NCBI GenBank assembly: GCA_018241445.1
Contig: JAFEDT010000011.1
Location: 186,001-250,000 of the forward strand
DNA: 64,000 bases
Direction: 5' to 3'
Source: Pseudomonadota bacterium
GTDB lineage: Bacteria; Pseudomonadota; Gammaproteobacteria; Steroidobacterales; Steroidobacteraceae
Shown: positions 16,811 to 25,702 of the stretch, one piece after another
How positions within the stretch are numbered: position 1 is the stretch's first letter
Layout: each line of letters opens with the position of its first letter
Made by a program: the position numbers and the translations under genes
Notes under the pieces: generated by a model
Seen by the model: only the letters and a program-made list of their open reading frames with translations
Databases searched by the model: none
Told to the model about the DNA's origin: nothing

Positions 16811-18166
16811 ATGCGCGCCATTGTCCTCGCACTGTGCAGTCTGTGGGTGACCGGGGTGGTATATGCCCAGCTACCGCTGCCGTCCGTGCGGCTTCCGGTT
16901 CCGCAACTGCCGCTCGACGCGGCCACCCAGCTGCCGTCCCCCGCGGCGCAACTGCGGCTCCCCGACCTGCGCGCCTCGCGCGCGGCGCGCATCCGTGAGC
17001 TGTTGCGCACGCATCGCGAGGCCGTCGACACGGATCGGCACGGCAACCCCATCGTGCGTGGTGAAGTGCTGCTGGTGGATCCCGACGCGGCGACGCTCGC
17101 GGCCGCCACTACCCGGGGTCTGACGGTCGCGCAGGATTCACGCCTCGGATCCCTGGGTTTGCGACTGGTGCTGCTGCGTGGTCCCGCTGCCGCGGTGCGC
17201 TCGCTCGCCGCTGTGCGTGCGGTCACCCCGGGGACAGTCGCGGACTTCAACCATATCTATCTCCCGGCCGGGTCTGCGGTCGGCGGGCCCGATGTGCGCG
17301 ACGCCACTTCCGGAACACCGGGGGGCGCGCACGTGAGTGGCATGCGGGTCAGCGGTGCCGCAGCGGCGGCTGTTCACGTCACGGCCCCGGATGCCGCGAC
17401 CGCCCGGGTGGGATTGATAGACGGCGAGGTGGACGCCACGCACGAAGTCTTCAACGGCGTCGAACTGCACCGGCACGGGTGTGCGGGGCAGGCAGCCGCC
17501 GATCCGCACGCTACCGCGGTTGCCTCGCTGCTGGTGGGACGATCCGCGAGTCTGCATGGCGCCGCCGCCGGCGCTGGGCTCTATGCCGCCGACGTCTACT
17601 GCGGAGCGCCGCAGGGTGGTTCGGTGTCGGCGGTGGCGGAGGCCTTCGCCTGGCTGGCGCAGCAGCGCGTGCCCGTCATCAACGTCAGCCTGGTGGGACC
17701 CCCCAACAACGTGTTGGAAATGGTGGTGCGACGGATGATCAGTCAGGGATTCCTGGTGGTGGCGGCGGTTGGCAACGATGGACCGGCGGCGCCGCCGCTG
17801 TATCCGGCCGCCTGGCCAGGCGTGATCGGCGTCACCGCGGTGGACGAACGGCGACGCGTTCTGCCCGAGGCAGCACGGGGCCCGCAGGTCATGTTCGCCG
17901 CCCCGGGTGCCCGCCTGGCCGCGGCGCTGCCGGCTGGCGGCTACACGCTGGTGCGGGGAACTTCGTTCGCCGCGCCGCTGGTGGCGGGTCTGCTTGCTGT
18001 GCATATGGAAGTCCCGGATCCGCTGCGGGCCGGCCAGGCGCTCGATGGATTGATCCACGAAGCGGTGCGACTGGGCGCAGCGGGGCGCGACCCGGTGTAC
18101 GGTTACGGGCTTGTGGGCGAGAGCCTGCGCCGCCAGCCTGCCCTGGGTGGCATGCACGCAGATTAA
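16811..18166 (+). CDS. Secreted S8 (subtilisin-like) serine protease
   Basis: The 451-residue protein has a signal peptide (about residues 1-19, ending VVYAQ) and an N-terminal prodomain-like part. Its S8 catalytic domain has Asp204 (VGLIDGEVD), His233 (DPHATAVASLL), oxyanion Asn322 (AVGNDGP) and Ser385 (GTSFAAPLVAG). All catalytic residues are present. The His motif reads PHATAVA, in place of the common HGTHVA. It is divergently transcribed from an ECF sigma/anti-sigma pair, suggesting that sigma controls it or that it takes part in signalling. ATG 16811 follows AAGG. Location is periplasmic or extracellular. Confidence 0.88.
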   Translation: MRAIVLALCSLWVTGVVYAQLPLPSVRLPVPQLPLDAATQLPSPAAQLRLPDLRASRAARIRELLRTHREAVDTDRHGNPIVRGEVLLVDPDAATLAAATTRGLTVAQDSRLGSLGLRLVLLRGPAAAVRSLAAVRAVTPGTVADFNHIYLPAGSAVGGPDVRDATSGTPGGAHVSGMRVSGAAAAAVHVTAPDAATARVGLIDGEVDATHEVFNGVELHRHGCAGQAAADPHATAVASLLVGRSASLHGAAAGAGLYAADVYCGAPQGGSVSAVAEAFAWLAQQRVPVINVSLVGPPNNVLEMVVRRMISQGFLVVAAVGNDGPAAPPLYPAAWPGVIGVTAVDERRRVLPEAARGPQVMFAAPGARLAAALPAGGYTLVRGTSFAAPLVAGLLAVHMEVPDPLRAGQALDGLIHEAVRLGAAGRDPVYGYGLVGESLRRQPALGGMHAD

Positions 18167-18277
18167 GACAAATCACACGGTGCCACGGCTCGGGAAGAAA
18201 GCGACCGCGCCGAGCGTAGATCTCCTGTGAGAAAGGTCGCGGAACGGCCGCGGCCTGAACCTTCGGGAGAATCGATC

Positions 18278-19126
18278 ATGAAAACCCGTCATTTCTTCGC
18301 AGGCGCCGCGTTGGCTCTGTCTGTTGTGAGCACCCTGCCGGCTGAGGCCCAGATCCTGGGTGGCGTGGGCGGTGGTGTTGGTGGGGCACTCGGCGGCGGG
18401 CTGGGCGCCATGCAGGGCGTGGATTTCAACCGCGGCCTGGGCCCCGTGCAGGGGACCCTCGACGGTGAGGCCGGCCTGTCAGGCTCCGCTCACGCGTCGG
18501 GCTTGCCCAGAACCGGTCACACGGTGAAACAGGCTGCCGACTCTGCGCTCGGCAAGGGGTCCAGCGCCGCTGCCCAGGCCCACGGTGCTGCGAGCGCGGC
18601 GGCACAGGGCACGACCGCCCGAGTGCAGGATGCCGCGGTGACTGTACGGGGCGCCGCCGCCGCCGCCACGGGGACTGCGGTGGCTGCTGCCGACAACGCC
18701 CCCGCAGCCGCGACGGATGCGGCCACCAATGCGGCTGTGAACGGCAGTGGGACCGCGTCGGATCAGGCCGTTGGCTCACTGACGGGCCTGGACGCTGCGG
18801 GGAGTGCTGCGGGGAGCATCGCCGGGCAGTCCGCGACTACGGGCGGCGCAGCGAAACCCGCGCCGGCCAGGGTAGAAGGCAACAGGCCGCCTCCGCGCGC
18901 GGAACCGCAGCGCGGAGCGCGGCGCAACGCCGGGACGCGGGAGCCGCAGCATGTCAGCCACTCTGACGGGGACACCCGGCCTCGCACCGGGACACGGCAA
19001 CCTGCTGATCGCGGCAATGCCGCGGGCGACAACACGGCGGCCGCCACGCCGGCTCCAACCGCGAGCCCGTCGGCGGGAGTCAGCGCCTCCGGCGGCTTCT
19101 CAGGCAGTGCTGCCGTGAACGATTGA
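18278..19126 (+). CDS. Low-complexity secreted Ala/Gly-rich protein
   Basis: The 282-residue protein has a signal peptide (about residues 1-22, ending AEAQ) and a glycine-rich segment (GGVGGGVGGALGGGLG). A long Ala/Gly/Thr repeat-like region and a basic hydrophilic tail follow. No domain is recognised and it is probably disordered. ATG 18278 has GGGAGA at 18265-18270; the frame is open upstream from 18227 without such a site. It follows the S8 protease by 111 bases. Its end overlaps the convergent aspartyl protease gene by 27 bases. Function unknown. Confidence 0.6.
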   Translation: MKTRHFFAGAALALSVVSTLPAEAQILGGVGGGVGGALGGGLGAMQGVDFNRGLGPVQGTLDGEAGLSGSAHASGLPRTGHTVKQAADSALGKGSSAAAQAHGAASAAAQGTTARVQDAAVTVRGAAAAATGTAVAAADNAPAAATDAATNAAVNGSGTASDQAVGSLTGLDAAGSAAGSIAGQSATTGGAAKPAPARVEGNRPPPRAEPQRGARRNAGTREPQHVSHSDGDTRPRTGTRQPADRGNAAGDNTAAATPAPTASPSAGVSASGGFSGSAAVND

Positions 19127-20191
19127 TACCAAAGGGGCGCGAGGCGGTGCGGCGGGCATCAGCCCGCCGCGCTGTTTTGCGGGCGACGGTCGCACGGCCG
19201 CGGGTGATGCGGGAGACGCGGTCCTGGTTGCTCCGGGATTCGCAGACAGGTTGAAGACCGGGCCGCCGTTGTAGGTGAAGTAGAGCTTTCCCTGGCTGTT
19301 GGCGACAAAAATCCGGTGGGACAGGAAGAAATCCGCCCCCAGCAGCATGTCAGCACCGGGCAGGTTCAGCTCACCGATCCGCAGGCGGGTGTGGCGGATC
19401 TCTTCGTCGCCGATTTTGAAGCTGGCGAACGGCGCCACCCAGGTCTGGCCCGAGTGGCGCCCGATGCCGGACTCATGTCCGGCTGGCATTGTGCCGGCGC
19501 TGCCGGGGGTAACGCCCGCGCGCTTTGCCGCGGCGAGTGTCAGCACGGAAGTCGCAGCACCGGTATCGAATGTCACCCGCACGCGCTGGCCGTTTACGAA
19601 GGCGGTGCCGTTTGTACGTGGATCGCGTTCGCTGGGTGATTCTATGTTCATGACCGAGTACGCCTGGCCCGCAGACGCCCAATAGGCCAAAACCGACTTG
19701 CCGCAATCATGCGGGCGCATCAGCCGGATCGCGCCGTTGGCCAGGTCGTACTCGACATCGCTGATGCGGAAGACGTTTTGACCCAACAGGCCCGCCACGC
19801 CCGAGCCGATGTCGTTGTCGAGCACCAGGAACGGGATGTTGGCCACGCTCAGGCCGGCAAAACCCAAAGCGTGCACCCGTGCCAGGCCGGCACTGGCCGC
19901 CCCGCCAACGCCCTCGACGTAGAACCCCGGTGGCAGCGATTCCACGTGGAGTTTGTATTGCGCCGCGGCGGCGGACGTCAGCGAACTGAAGAAGGCGCCA
20001 CTGTCGGCGAGGAACAGGGCGTCGCCGCCGTTGATGCTGCCGCGCACCGTGGGGCGCAGCCCCTCCATTGTCACCGGCATCTCCAGCAGCTTTACCAGTT
20101 GGCAACCGGCGGTCGCGGCGTTTGTGGGCGACAGGGCGAGGGCGATCCAGCACAGCAACACGCGGCGGATATGGCGGCCTGGTGAGAGCAT
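19100..20191 (-). CDS. Secreted protein with two retropepsin-like aspartyl protease domains
   Basis: The 363-residue protein has a signal peptide (about residues 1-26) and two retropepsin-like halves. The first has ADSGAFFSSL and a later LLGQNVF; the second has FDTGAATSVL and LLGADFF. The second keeps the classic D-T-G triad, while the first has D-S-G, so the two halves could form a pseudo-dimer within one chain. ATG 20191 has an AGGAAG site nearby; the longer open frame upstream runs through the regulatory region of the next gene and is rejected. Ends in a Pro/Ala-rich tail. Substrate unknown. Confidence 0.75.
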   Translation of the reverse strand: MLSPGRHIRRVLLCWIALALSPTNAATAGCQLVKLLEMPVTMEGLRPTVRGSINGGDALFLADSGAFFSSLTSAAAAQYKLHVESLPPGFYVEGVGGAASAGLARVHALGFAGLSVANIPFLVLDNDIGSGVAGLLGQNVFRISDVEYDLANGAIRLMRPHDCGKSVLAYWASAGQAYSVMNIESPSERDPRTNGTAFVNGQRVRVTFDTGAATSVLTLAAAKRAGVTPGSAGTMPAGHESGIGRHSGQTWVAPFASFKIGDEEIRHTRLRIGELNLPGADMLLGADFFLSHRIFVANSQGKLYFTYNGGPVFNLSANPGATRTASPASPAAVRPSPAKQRGGLMPAAPPRAPLVSIVHGSTA

Positions 20192-20299
20192 GGCGGCTTC
20201 CTGTTGGGTGCTCGTGTCGATTCGCGCGCCCCGGGCGGTACGCCTATCAGAACACTTGGTGGAGATGTGACGCCAGTTGCAGACACATTCCTTCTGATA

Positions 20300-20315
20300 T
20301 GGCAGGCGGCTAGCA
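20300..20315 (+). promoter_or_regulatory. Possible sigma-54 promoter
   Basis: TGGCAGGCGGCTAGCA has GG at 20301-20302 and GC at 20313-20314 with ten bases between, as in -24/-12 promoters. The paralogous site at 22708-22723 keeps TGGCA but has GT at the -12 position, so the assignment is weaker than for the elements at 179 and 12610. Predicted start is near 20326. Confidence 0.4.
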
Positions 20316-20382
20316 TTGAGGCTGGCAATCTGCCCGACCACATTAAGTAAAGGACCTAACAGACCAGCGGCATTAGGGTTTC

Positions 20383-20420
20383 GTACATCAGGTGCGGCCC
20401 CGAACCGCGGCCTGTTGTAC
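20383..20420 (+). other. Hairpin immediately upstream of start codon
   Basis: GTAC at 20383-20386 can pair with GTAC at 20417-20420, AGG with CCT, and GCGG with CCGC around a seven-base loop; the stem ends six bases before ATG 20427. The paralogous leader at 22790-22827 can form the same GTAC and GCGG/CCGC pairings. No Shine-Dalgarno sequence is visible between hairpin and ATG. It may control translation, or the region may be translated from an upstream start. Confidence 0.35.
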
Positions 20421-20426
20421 GCAGCA

Positions 20427-22550
20427 ATGAGCCTATTAAGGATAGCCGCCACCACACTGAGTCTGGTTTCACTTGGGCAGGCATCGGTGATGGTCACCGC
20501 CAACGCGGCGTTGCCATTACCGTCCCTGACGTTCTCGGGCAGTCCCGCGAGCATCACCCGCGGCAGCGTAGCGAAGCTGAGCTGGGCTGCGACCAACGCG
20601 ACCGGCTGCACCGGCTCCGGCGGCACCTTCAGCGGCGCGCGGGCAGTGAGCGGCTCGCTGGGCGTAACGCCAACAACGACGGTGAATTACTCGCTGAGCT
20701 GCACCGGTGCGGGTGGCACGGTCACGAAGACTGCCACCATTACGGTGGCCGTTGCGACACCCACGCTCGGATTCACGGCCAGCCCGGCGAGCATCACCTC
20801 CGGCAGCGCATCGAAGCTGAGCTGGACTGCGATCAACGCGACCAGCTGTACCGCCTCCGGCGGCACCTTTACCGGAACGCGGGCAGTGAGCGGCTCGCAG
20901 GGCGTGACGCCGGCAGGCACGGCGAGTTACTCGCTGAGCTGTACCGGCCGTGGTGGCACGGTCACGAAGACGGCCACGGTGACCGTAAACGCAGTCGCGG
21001 CACCCACGCTTAACCTCTCGGCCGGGCCCGCCACCATCACTTCGGGTGGCGCATCGACCCTGAACTGGTCCGCGACCAACGCGACCGGCTGCACCGCCTC
21101 GGGCGGCACTTTCAGCGGGGCGCAGGCGGTGAGCGGCTCGCGGAGCGTGACACCGACGAGCACGACCACGTATTCGCTGAGCTGCACCGGCCGGGGCGGC
21201 ACGATCCGCAGGTCGATAAGTGTGGATGTGACCGTGGCGAGCGGCGGATGTACGGGACCGTTCCCGCTGCACGTGGAAGCCGGCAAGCGCTACCTGGTCG
21301 ATTGCACCGGCAAGCCCTTCCTGATCCAGGGCGATGCGGCGTGGTCACTCATTGCGCAGCTCGATCAGGCCGACATAACAACTTACCTGGACGACCGCAA
21401 GGCAAGAGGCTTCAATGCCATCCTGGTCAACCTCATCGAATCCACCTACGCCAGCAAGGCGCCGGCCAATATCGCCGGCACACAGCCTTTCAATACCCCT
21501 GGGGACTTCTCGACCCCGAACGACGCGTATTTCAACTACGCGGCATGGGTGATCGGGCAGGCGCAGCAACGCGGCATCATGGTGCTGCTGGCGCCGGCCT
21601 ATCTGGGCTGCTGTGGCGACGGCTGGCTCGCCAGGATGCAGGGCAGCGGCGGCGGCACCAGCAAGCTGTACGGCTACGGCCAATATCTGGCCAACAGGTT
21701 CGGCAGCTACAACAACATCCTGTGGGTTGAGGGCGGCGACCGCTCCCCGATCATTGGTTCAGAAAACGATATGCCCCTGGTAAATGCGGTTGCCAGTGGC
21801 ATCCACAGCATCCTCGGCAACTCCGCGCTGCAGACCTATCACGCGGGACGGGGCACTTCGGCGCTCAAGGCCGTCAATCCCGCCACCTATGCGTGGCTCA
21901 GCGTCAATACGCTCTACACCGGCGTGGTCGTGGGGGACGTCGTCAGCGACGCCAGTGCCGAGTACGCCAGATCGACAATGCCGTACTTCCTGATCGAGGA
22001 TCTCTACGAGAACGGCAACCAGGTGCTCACGCCGGGCCTTTCCCGGTTGCAGGCCTGGGAGGCAAACCTGTCCGGCACGACCGGACAGGTGATGGGCAAC
22101 TCGCCCATCTGGTTCTTCTGCGCCAACTATTATCCGACCGGGTGCAGCGGCGTGACGCCCTCGTGGCAGTCTTCGCTCGGCAGCGATGGCGAGTCGTCGC
22201 TGGGATTTCTGCAGAGCTTCATGACCACCCGGTCATGGACCAGCCTGCAGCCGGATTTCTCGCATGGCTTCCTGACCGCGGACGGCAATACCTCCGGCTA
22301 TCCCGCCGTGGCCGCAGTGGCGCCAGGCGGTGCCTGCGCGGTTGCCTACACGCCCGGCAGCGGAACCCTGACGTTCAATCTCGGCAAACTCGCCGGCCCG
22401 AGTATTGCAGTGCGCTGGTACGATCCCACCAACGGAATCTATGGCGCCACCACTACTCTGACTCCGGGCGCCGGCTCGCGCAGCTTCACGACACCGGGCC
22501 TCAATTCGCGAAATGCCAGAGACTGGGCACTGATCTTCCAGAGCCAGTAG
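20427..22550 (+). CDS. Secreted DUF4038 (apiosidase-like) glycoside hydrolase with three Ig-like repeats
   Basis: The 707-residue protein has a signal peptide (about residues 1-28) and three tandem Ig-like repeats of about 80 residues (32-271). The DUF4038/apiosidase-like TIM-barrel module follows, containing FLIQGDAAWSL, YLDDRKARGFNAILVNLIE, DFSTPNDAYFNYAAWVI and ILWVEGGD, and a C-terminal small beta domain ends RDWALIFQSQ. The family includes enzymes acting on apiose-containing or other plant and exopolysaccharides. ATG 20427 is chosen because the signal peptide begins there, though the frame is open upstream. The gene is a paralogue of 22834-25683. Confidence 0.82.
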   Translation: MSLLRIAATTLSLVSLGQASVMVTANAALPLPSLTFSGSPASITRGSVAKLSWAATNATGCTGSGGTFSGARAVSGSLGVTPTTTVNYSLSCTGAGGTVTKTATITVAVATPTLGFTASPASITSGSASKLSWTAINATSCTASGGTFTGTRAVSGSQGVTPAGTASYSLSCTGRGGTVTKTATVTVNAVAAPTLNLSAGPATITSGGASTLNWSATNATGCTASGGTFSGAQAVSGSRSVTPTSTTTYSLSCTGRGGTIRRSISVDVTVASGGCTGPFPLHVEAGKRYLVDCTGKPFLIQGDAAWSLIAQLDQADITTYLDDRKARGFNAILVNLIESTYASKAPANIAGTQPFNTPGDFSTPNDAYFNYAAWVIGQAQQRGIMVLLAPAYLGCCGDGWLARMQGSGGGTSKLYGYGQYLANRFGSYNNILWVEGGDRSPIIGSENDMPLVNAVASGIHSILGNSALQTYHAGRGTSALKAVNPATYAWLSVNTLYTGVVVGDVVSDASAEYARSTMPYFLIEDLYENGNQVLTPGLSRLQAWEANLSGTTGQVMGNSPIWFFCANYYPTGCSGVTPSWQSSLGSDGESSLGFLQSFMTTRSWTSLQPDFSHGFLTADGNTSGYPAVAAVAPGGACAVAYTPGSGTLTFNLGKLAGPSIAVRWYDPTNGIYGATTTLTPGAGSRSFTTPGLNSRNARDWALIFQSQ
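20520..21240 (+). repeat. Three tandem Ig-like repeat units (about 240 bases each)
   Basis: Three successive coding units share the pattern of SPASIT near the start, LSW or LNW, NATxCT with GSGGTF or ASGGTF, and YSLSCTGxGGT near the end, and are similar at the DNA level. Two conserved cysteines per unit could form a disulfide. The same unit occurs six times at 22933-24377 and once in 25703-26641. Confidence 0.85.
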
Positions 22551-22671
22551 CCGCGCTGCCGCGTGTATTTTTTGCAGCGGGCGTGGCGGAATGACGGGTG
22601 CGCAGAAAGTCAGCGCGGCCTCGCCAGTCCGCGCCGCCGCAGGTATCCCGGGTATCACAACATGTCATAAC

Positions 22672-22843
22672 GATGTGACGCCGGTTGCAGACACGTTTCT
22701 TCACATGTGGCAAGTAGTTAGTATGCAGGTAGCAATTTAACCGCCCACATTAAGTAAAGGACTTAACAGCCTGGTGGCTCTGGGGTTTCGTACATCGAGT
22801 GCGGCCCTGGACCGCAGCCTGTTGTACGCAGTGATGACCTTAC
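22672..22843 (+). repeat. DUF4038 leader repeat, copy B
   Basis: Direct repeat of 20264-20436, ending over the start of the second DUF4038 gene. It keeps GATGTGACGCC and GTTGCAGACAC (22672-22694), the TGGCA block at 22708, the TTAAGT palindrome and the pre-start hairpin. Divergence is concentrated between these blocks, supporting their regulatory importance. No gene is supported in the 283 bases between the two DUF4038 genes. Confidence 0.75.
22750..22766 (+). promoter_or_regulatory. Palindromic operator-like element
   Basis: TTAAGT (22750-22755) and ACTTAA (22761-22766) form a perfect inverted repeat around AAAGG. Copy A has the same element with one mismatch (20343-20359). It could be a regulator site at or just after the transcription start. 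The central AAAGGA could alternatively be a ribosome binding site for a start codon further downstream, for example GTG 22774. Confidence 0.45.
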
Positions 22844-25683
22844 TGAAGACTGCCGCCGCCACCCTGAGCCTGGTCTCCCTTGTCGCCTGCAGCGGCCCTG
22901 CGACGACTGGCGGCGGGGATGCCACTACCACACCGACAGTAAGCTTGACCGCAGAGCCGGCCAACATCAAGGCGGGTCAGTCGACCGCATTGCACTGGAC
23001 GTCCACCAATGCGACCGGCTGCACGGCCAGTGGCGGCTGGTCGGGCGAGCAGGGGGTCAACGGCAGCCTTGCCCAGACTCCCGCGAGCAGCACGCAATAC
23101 GGCCTGAGCTGCACAGGATCAGGTGGAACGGCGCAGACGTCTGTCGCGGTCAACGTCGCCGACCCGCAGCCCGGGGCGCCCACGGTCTCGCTCAGCGCGA
23201 GTCCCGCAACCGTGGCGGCCGGCGGCGAGTTCACGCTGACGTGGAACAGCACCGATGCAACGAGTTGCGTCGCGGGTGACGCCTGGAGTGGATCGCAGGC
23301 GCTGTCGGGCTCCTTGGCCCTGTCGCCCGCTGCTACGGCCACCTACTCGCTCACCTGCAGCGGTGCAGGCGGTTCTGCGCAGAGTTCCGTGGTGGTCACC
23401 GTCAGCGCGGTCCCGCCACCTCCAGCCCCGACCCTGACCTTGCACGCAAACCCGGCCTCCGTCCAGAGCGGCCAGAGTTCGACGCTGACCTGGAGTTCGA
23501 CGAATACCAACAGCTGCACTGCCAGTGGCGGCTGGTCCGGCACGCAGCCTGCCAGCGGCAGTATGGGGGTGAAACCCACCGCTACCACGGCTTATGCCCT
23601 GAGCTGCTCCGGCGCGGGTGGGGCGGTCTCGGCCTCTGTCAGCGTCAGTGTGAACGCGGCACCGCTGCCGTCCCTGACGTTCTCCGTCAGCCCGGCCCAT
23701 GTGGCGGCGGGCGGCAGCGCGATGCTGCAGTGGTCATCGACGAATGCCACGGGTTGCACGGCCAGCGGCGGGTGGACCGGTGCCGTCTCTGCCCAGGGGT
23801 CCTCCGTACAAAAGCCACAGGCAACTTCGCAATACACGCTGTCGTGCACAGGCGCTGGCGGCAGCAGCCCGGCGCGTTCGGTGACGGTCACCGTCGACCC
23901 TGCACCCGCACTGACATTTGCCGCCAGTCCCGCCAGCATCACGGCGGGCGGTACATCGACCCTGAACTGGACCGCGACCAACGCGACCGGCTGTACCGCC
24001 TCCGGCGGTAGCTTCACCGGATCCCGGGCAGTGAGTGGCTCGCAGGGCGTGGCCCCGACCGCGAACACTACCTACACGATGTCCTGCATTGGCGCCGGCG
24101 GTACGATTGTGAAGACCGCTGCCGTCGCGGTGAAGAGCGCGGCGCCCACACTGAGCTTTTCGGCCAGTCCCGCCAGCATCACCTCGGGCGGCTCTTCGAC
24201 TCTGAGCTGGACAGCCGCCAACACCACCAGCTGCACCGCCAGCGGCGGCTGGTCTGGCGCGCAATTGGCGAGCGGTTCAGCGGACGTGCAGCCAGCCTCC
24301 AGCACCACTTACTCGCTCGCATGCAGCGGCGCGGGTGGCTCGGTTTCCCAGTCGATCACCGTGACCGTGACCGGCGGTTCCGTCGCCGGCTGCGCCGGGT
24401 CCGGGCCATTCCCACTGCGTGTGGAAGCCGGCAAGCGCTATCTGATCGACTGCAGTGGCAAACCCTTCCTGATGCAGGGAGACGCCGCCTGGTCGCTGGT
24501 GGCGCAGCTAGATATTACGGGCGTGCGGGCGTACCTGGACGACCGCAAGGCGAAAGGTTTCAACACCATCCTGGTCAATCTCATCGAGGCGACGTACGCG
24601 GACCGGGCGCCGGCCACCATTGCCGGGGTGCAACCCTTCAACACGCCGCGGGACTTCTCGACCCCCAACGATGCGTACTTCAATTACGCGGCAACGGTCA
24701 TCGGCGAAGCGCAGAGCCGCGGCATCCTGGTGTTGCTGGCCCCAGCCTATCTGGGCTGCTGCAATGACGGCTGGCTGACCGCCATGCAGGCCAGCGGCAG
24801 TGCCAAGCTGTCCGGCTACGGCAAGTACCTGGCTGGCAAGTTCGGCAGCTACAAGAACATCCTGTGGGTCGAGGGCGGCGACTACACCGCGACCGGCAGC
24901 AACCTCGCCCTGGTCGATGCGCTGGCCACCGGCATCGACAGCGTGCTGGGCAGCTCCACCCTGCAGACCTATCACGCGCAGCGCGGTACCGCCGGGCTCG
25001 CCGCCGTCAATCCGGCAACTTACAGCTGGTTCAACGTCAATACGATCTACACCGGTGTCAGCTACGGGGATATCGTCAGCGACGGCGGTGCCGAGTACAC
25101 CGCCGCCACCATGCCGTTCTTCCTGGTCGAGAACAATTACGAGAACCCGGCCGGGGGTCCAGCCACACCGGGGTTGTCGCGATGGCAGGCGTGGCAGGCT
25201 GACCTGTCAGGCACGACCGGGCAGGTGATGGGCAACTCGCCCATATGGTTCTTCTGTGCGAAGTATTACGCCTATGCCGGGTGCCCCAACTGGCAATCCT
25301 TCCTCGGCAGTGACGGCGCGAAGTCGATGCCCATTCTGCAGAACTTCATGACTGCGCGCTCCTGGACCAGTCTGCAGCCTGATTTCTCGCATGCCTTCCT
25401 GACCAGCGACAGCAACACTTCCGTCTATCCGGCGGTGGCGGCGGTGGCGCAGGATGGCAGTTATGCCGTTGCCTACACGCCGGGCAGCGGTACGCTGACC
25501 TTCACACTCGATCCCAACAGGTTTACCCACAACAGCTACGCTGTGAGCTGGTACGACCCGACAGACGGGAATTCCGTAGCCATCAAGACGCTGACCCCCG
25601 GCTCCGGCCCGCAGAGTTTCGCCACTCCAAGGCCAAACGACGGGGGCGCCAATGACTGGGCCCTGATCTTTCAGGGTCAGTAG
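22834..25683 (+). CDS. DUF4038 (apiosidase-like) lipoprotein with six Ig-like repeats
   Basis: The 949-residue protein starts with a lipoprotein signal peptide (lipobox LVAC, Cys at about residue 19). Six Ig-like repeats of about 80 residues (34-514) follow. The DUF4038 module has FLMQGDAAWSLVAQ, YLDDRKAKGFNTILVNLIE, STPNDAYFNYAATVI and ILWVEGGDY, and the C-terminal beta domain ends NDWALIFQGQ. It is a close paralogue of 20427-22550, with double the repeats and a lipid anchor in place of a cleavable signal. It probably projects a polysaccharide-active domain from the outer membrane. The frame continues upstream to GTG 22774 across the conserved leader. Confidence 0.83.
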   Translation: MTLLKTAAATLSLVSLVACSGPATTGGGDATTTPTVSLTAEPANIKAGQSTALHWTSTNATGCTASGGWSGEQGVNGSLAQTPASSTQYGLSCTGSGGTAQTSVAVNVADPQPGAPTVSLSASPATVAAGGEFTLTWNSTDATSCVAGDAWSGSQALSGSLALSPAATATYSLTCSGAGGSAQSSVVVTVSAVPPPPAPTLTLHANPASVQSGQSSTLTWSSTNTNSCTASGGWSGTQPASGSMGVKPTATTAYALSCSGAGGAVSASVSVSVNAAPLPSLTFSVSPAHVAAGGSAMLQWSSTNATGCTASGGWTGAVSAQGSSVQKPQATSQYTLSCTGAGGSSPARSVTVTVDPAPALTFAASPASITAGGTSTLNWTATNATGCTASGGSFTGSRAVSGSQGVAPTANTTYTMSCIGAGGTIVKTAAVAVKSAAPTLSFSASPASITSGGSSTLSWTAANTTSCTASGGWSGAQLASGSADVQPASSTTYSLACSGAGGSVSQSITVTVTGGSVAGCAGSGPFPLRVEAGKRYLIDCSGKPFLMQGDAAWSLVAQLDITGVRAYLDDRKAKGFNTILVNLIEATYADRAPATIAGVQPFNTPRDFSTPNDAYFNYAATVIGEAQSRGILVLLAPAYLGCCNDGWLTAMQASGSAKLSGYGKYLAGKFGSYKNILWVEGGDYTATGSNLALVDALATGIDSVLGSSTLQTYHAQRGTAGLAAVNPATYSWFNVNTIYTGVSYGDIVSDGGAEYTAATMPFFLVENNYENPAGGPATPGLSRWQAWQADLSGTTGQVMGNSPIWFFCAKYYAYAGCPNWQSFLGSDGAKSMPILQNFMTARSWTSLQPDFSHAFLTSDSNTSVYPAVAAVAQDGSYAVAYTPGSGTLTFTLDPNRFTHNSYAVSWYDPTDGNSVAIKTLTPGSGPQSFATPRPNDGGANDWALIFQGQ
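22933..24377 (+). repeat. Six tandem Ig-like repeat units (about 241 bases each)
   Basis: Six coding units follow one another with the recurring core SCTASGGW or GCTASGGW, a central WSG and a closing LSCxGxGG. Units 5 and 6 resemble the units of the first DUF4038 gene most closely (SPASIT and ASGGSF types), suggesting gain of units 1-4 or exchange between genes. Confidence 0.85.
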
Positions 25684-25702
25684 CCTTATATAATTCGGCA
25701 CG

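Larger units (their letters stand above)
20264..20436 (+). repeat. DUF4038 leader repeat, copy A
   Basis: This region aligns as a direct repeat with 22672-22843 and ends at the start of the paralogous gene. Shared parts are GATGTGACGCC and GTTGCAGACAC (20264-20286), a TGGCA promoter-like block, TTAAGTAAAGGACCTAA (20343-20359), and a hairpin just before the start codon. The region therefore looks like a duplicated promoter and leader that travelled with the gene. Confidence 0.75.

Noticed and set aside
20192..20626. N-terminal extension of the aspartyl protease
   Set aside because: The extension would run through the duplicated regulatory region and the next gene; the signal peptide begins at 20191.
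22708..22723. Strict sigma-54 promoter for the second DUF4038 gene
   Set aside because: The -12 dinucleotide is GT in place of GC, so only the copy A site was listed, with low confidence.
22933..24377. Regular tandem repeats as a CRISPR-like array
   Set aside because: The units are ~241-base in-frame coding repeats for Ig-like domains with no short repeat/spacer pattern.
25689..25694. TATAAT box before the Ig-repeat gene at 25703
   Set aside because: It lies only about eight bases before the ATG and has no suitable -35, so co-transcription with the upstream gene is more likely.
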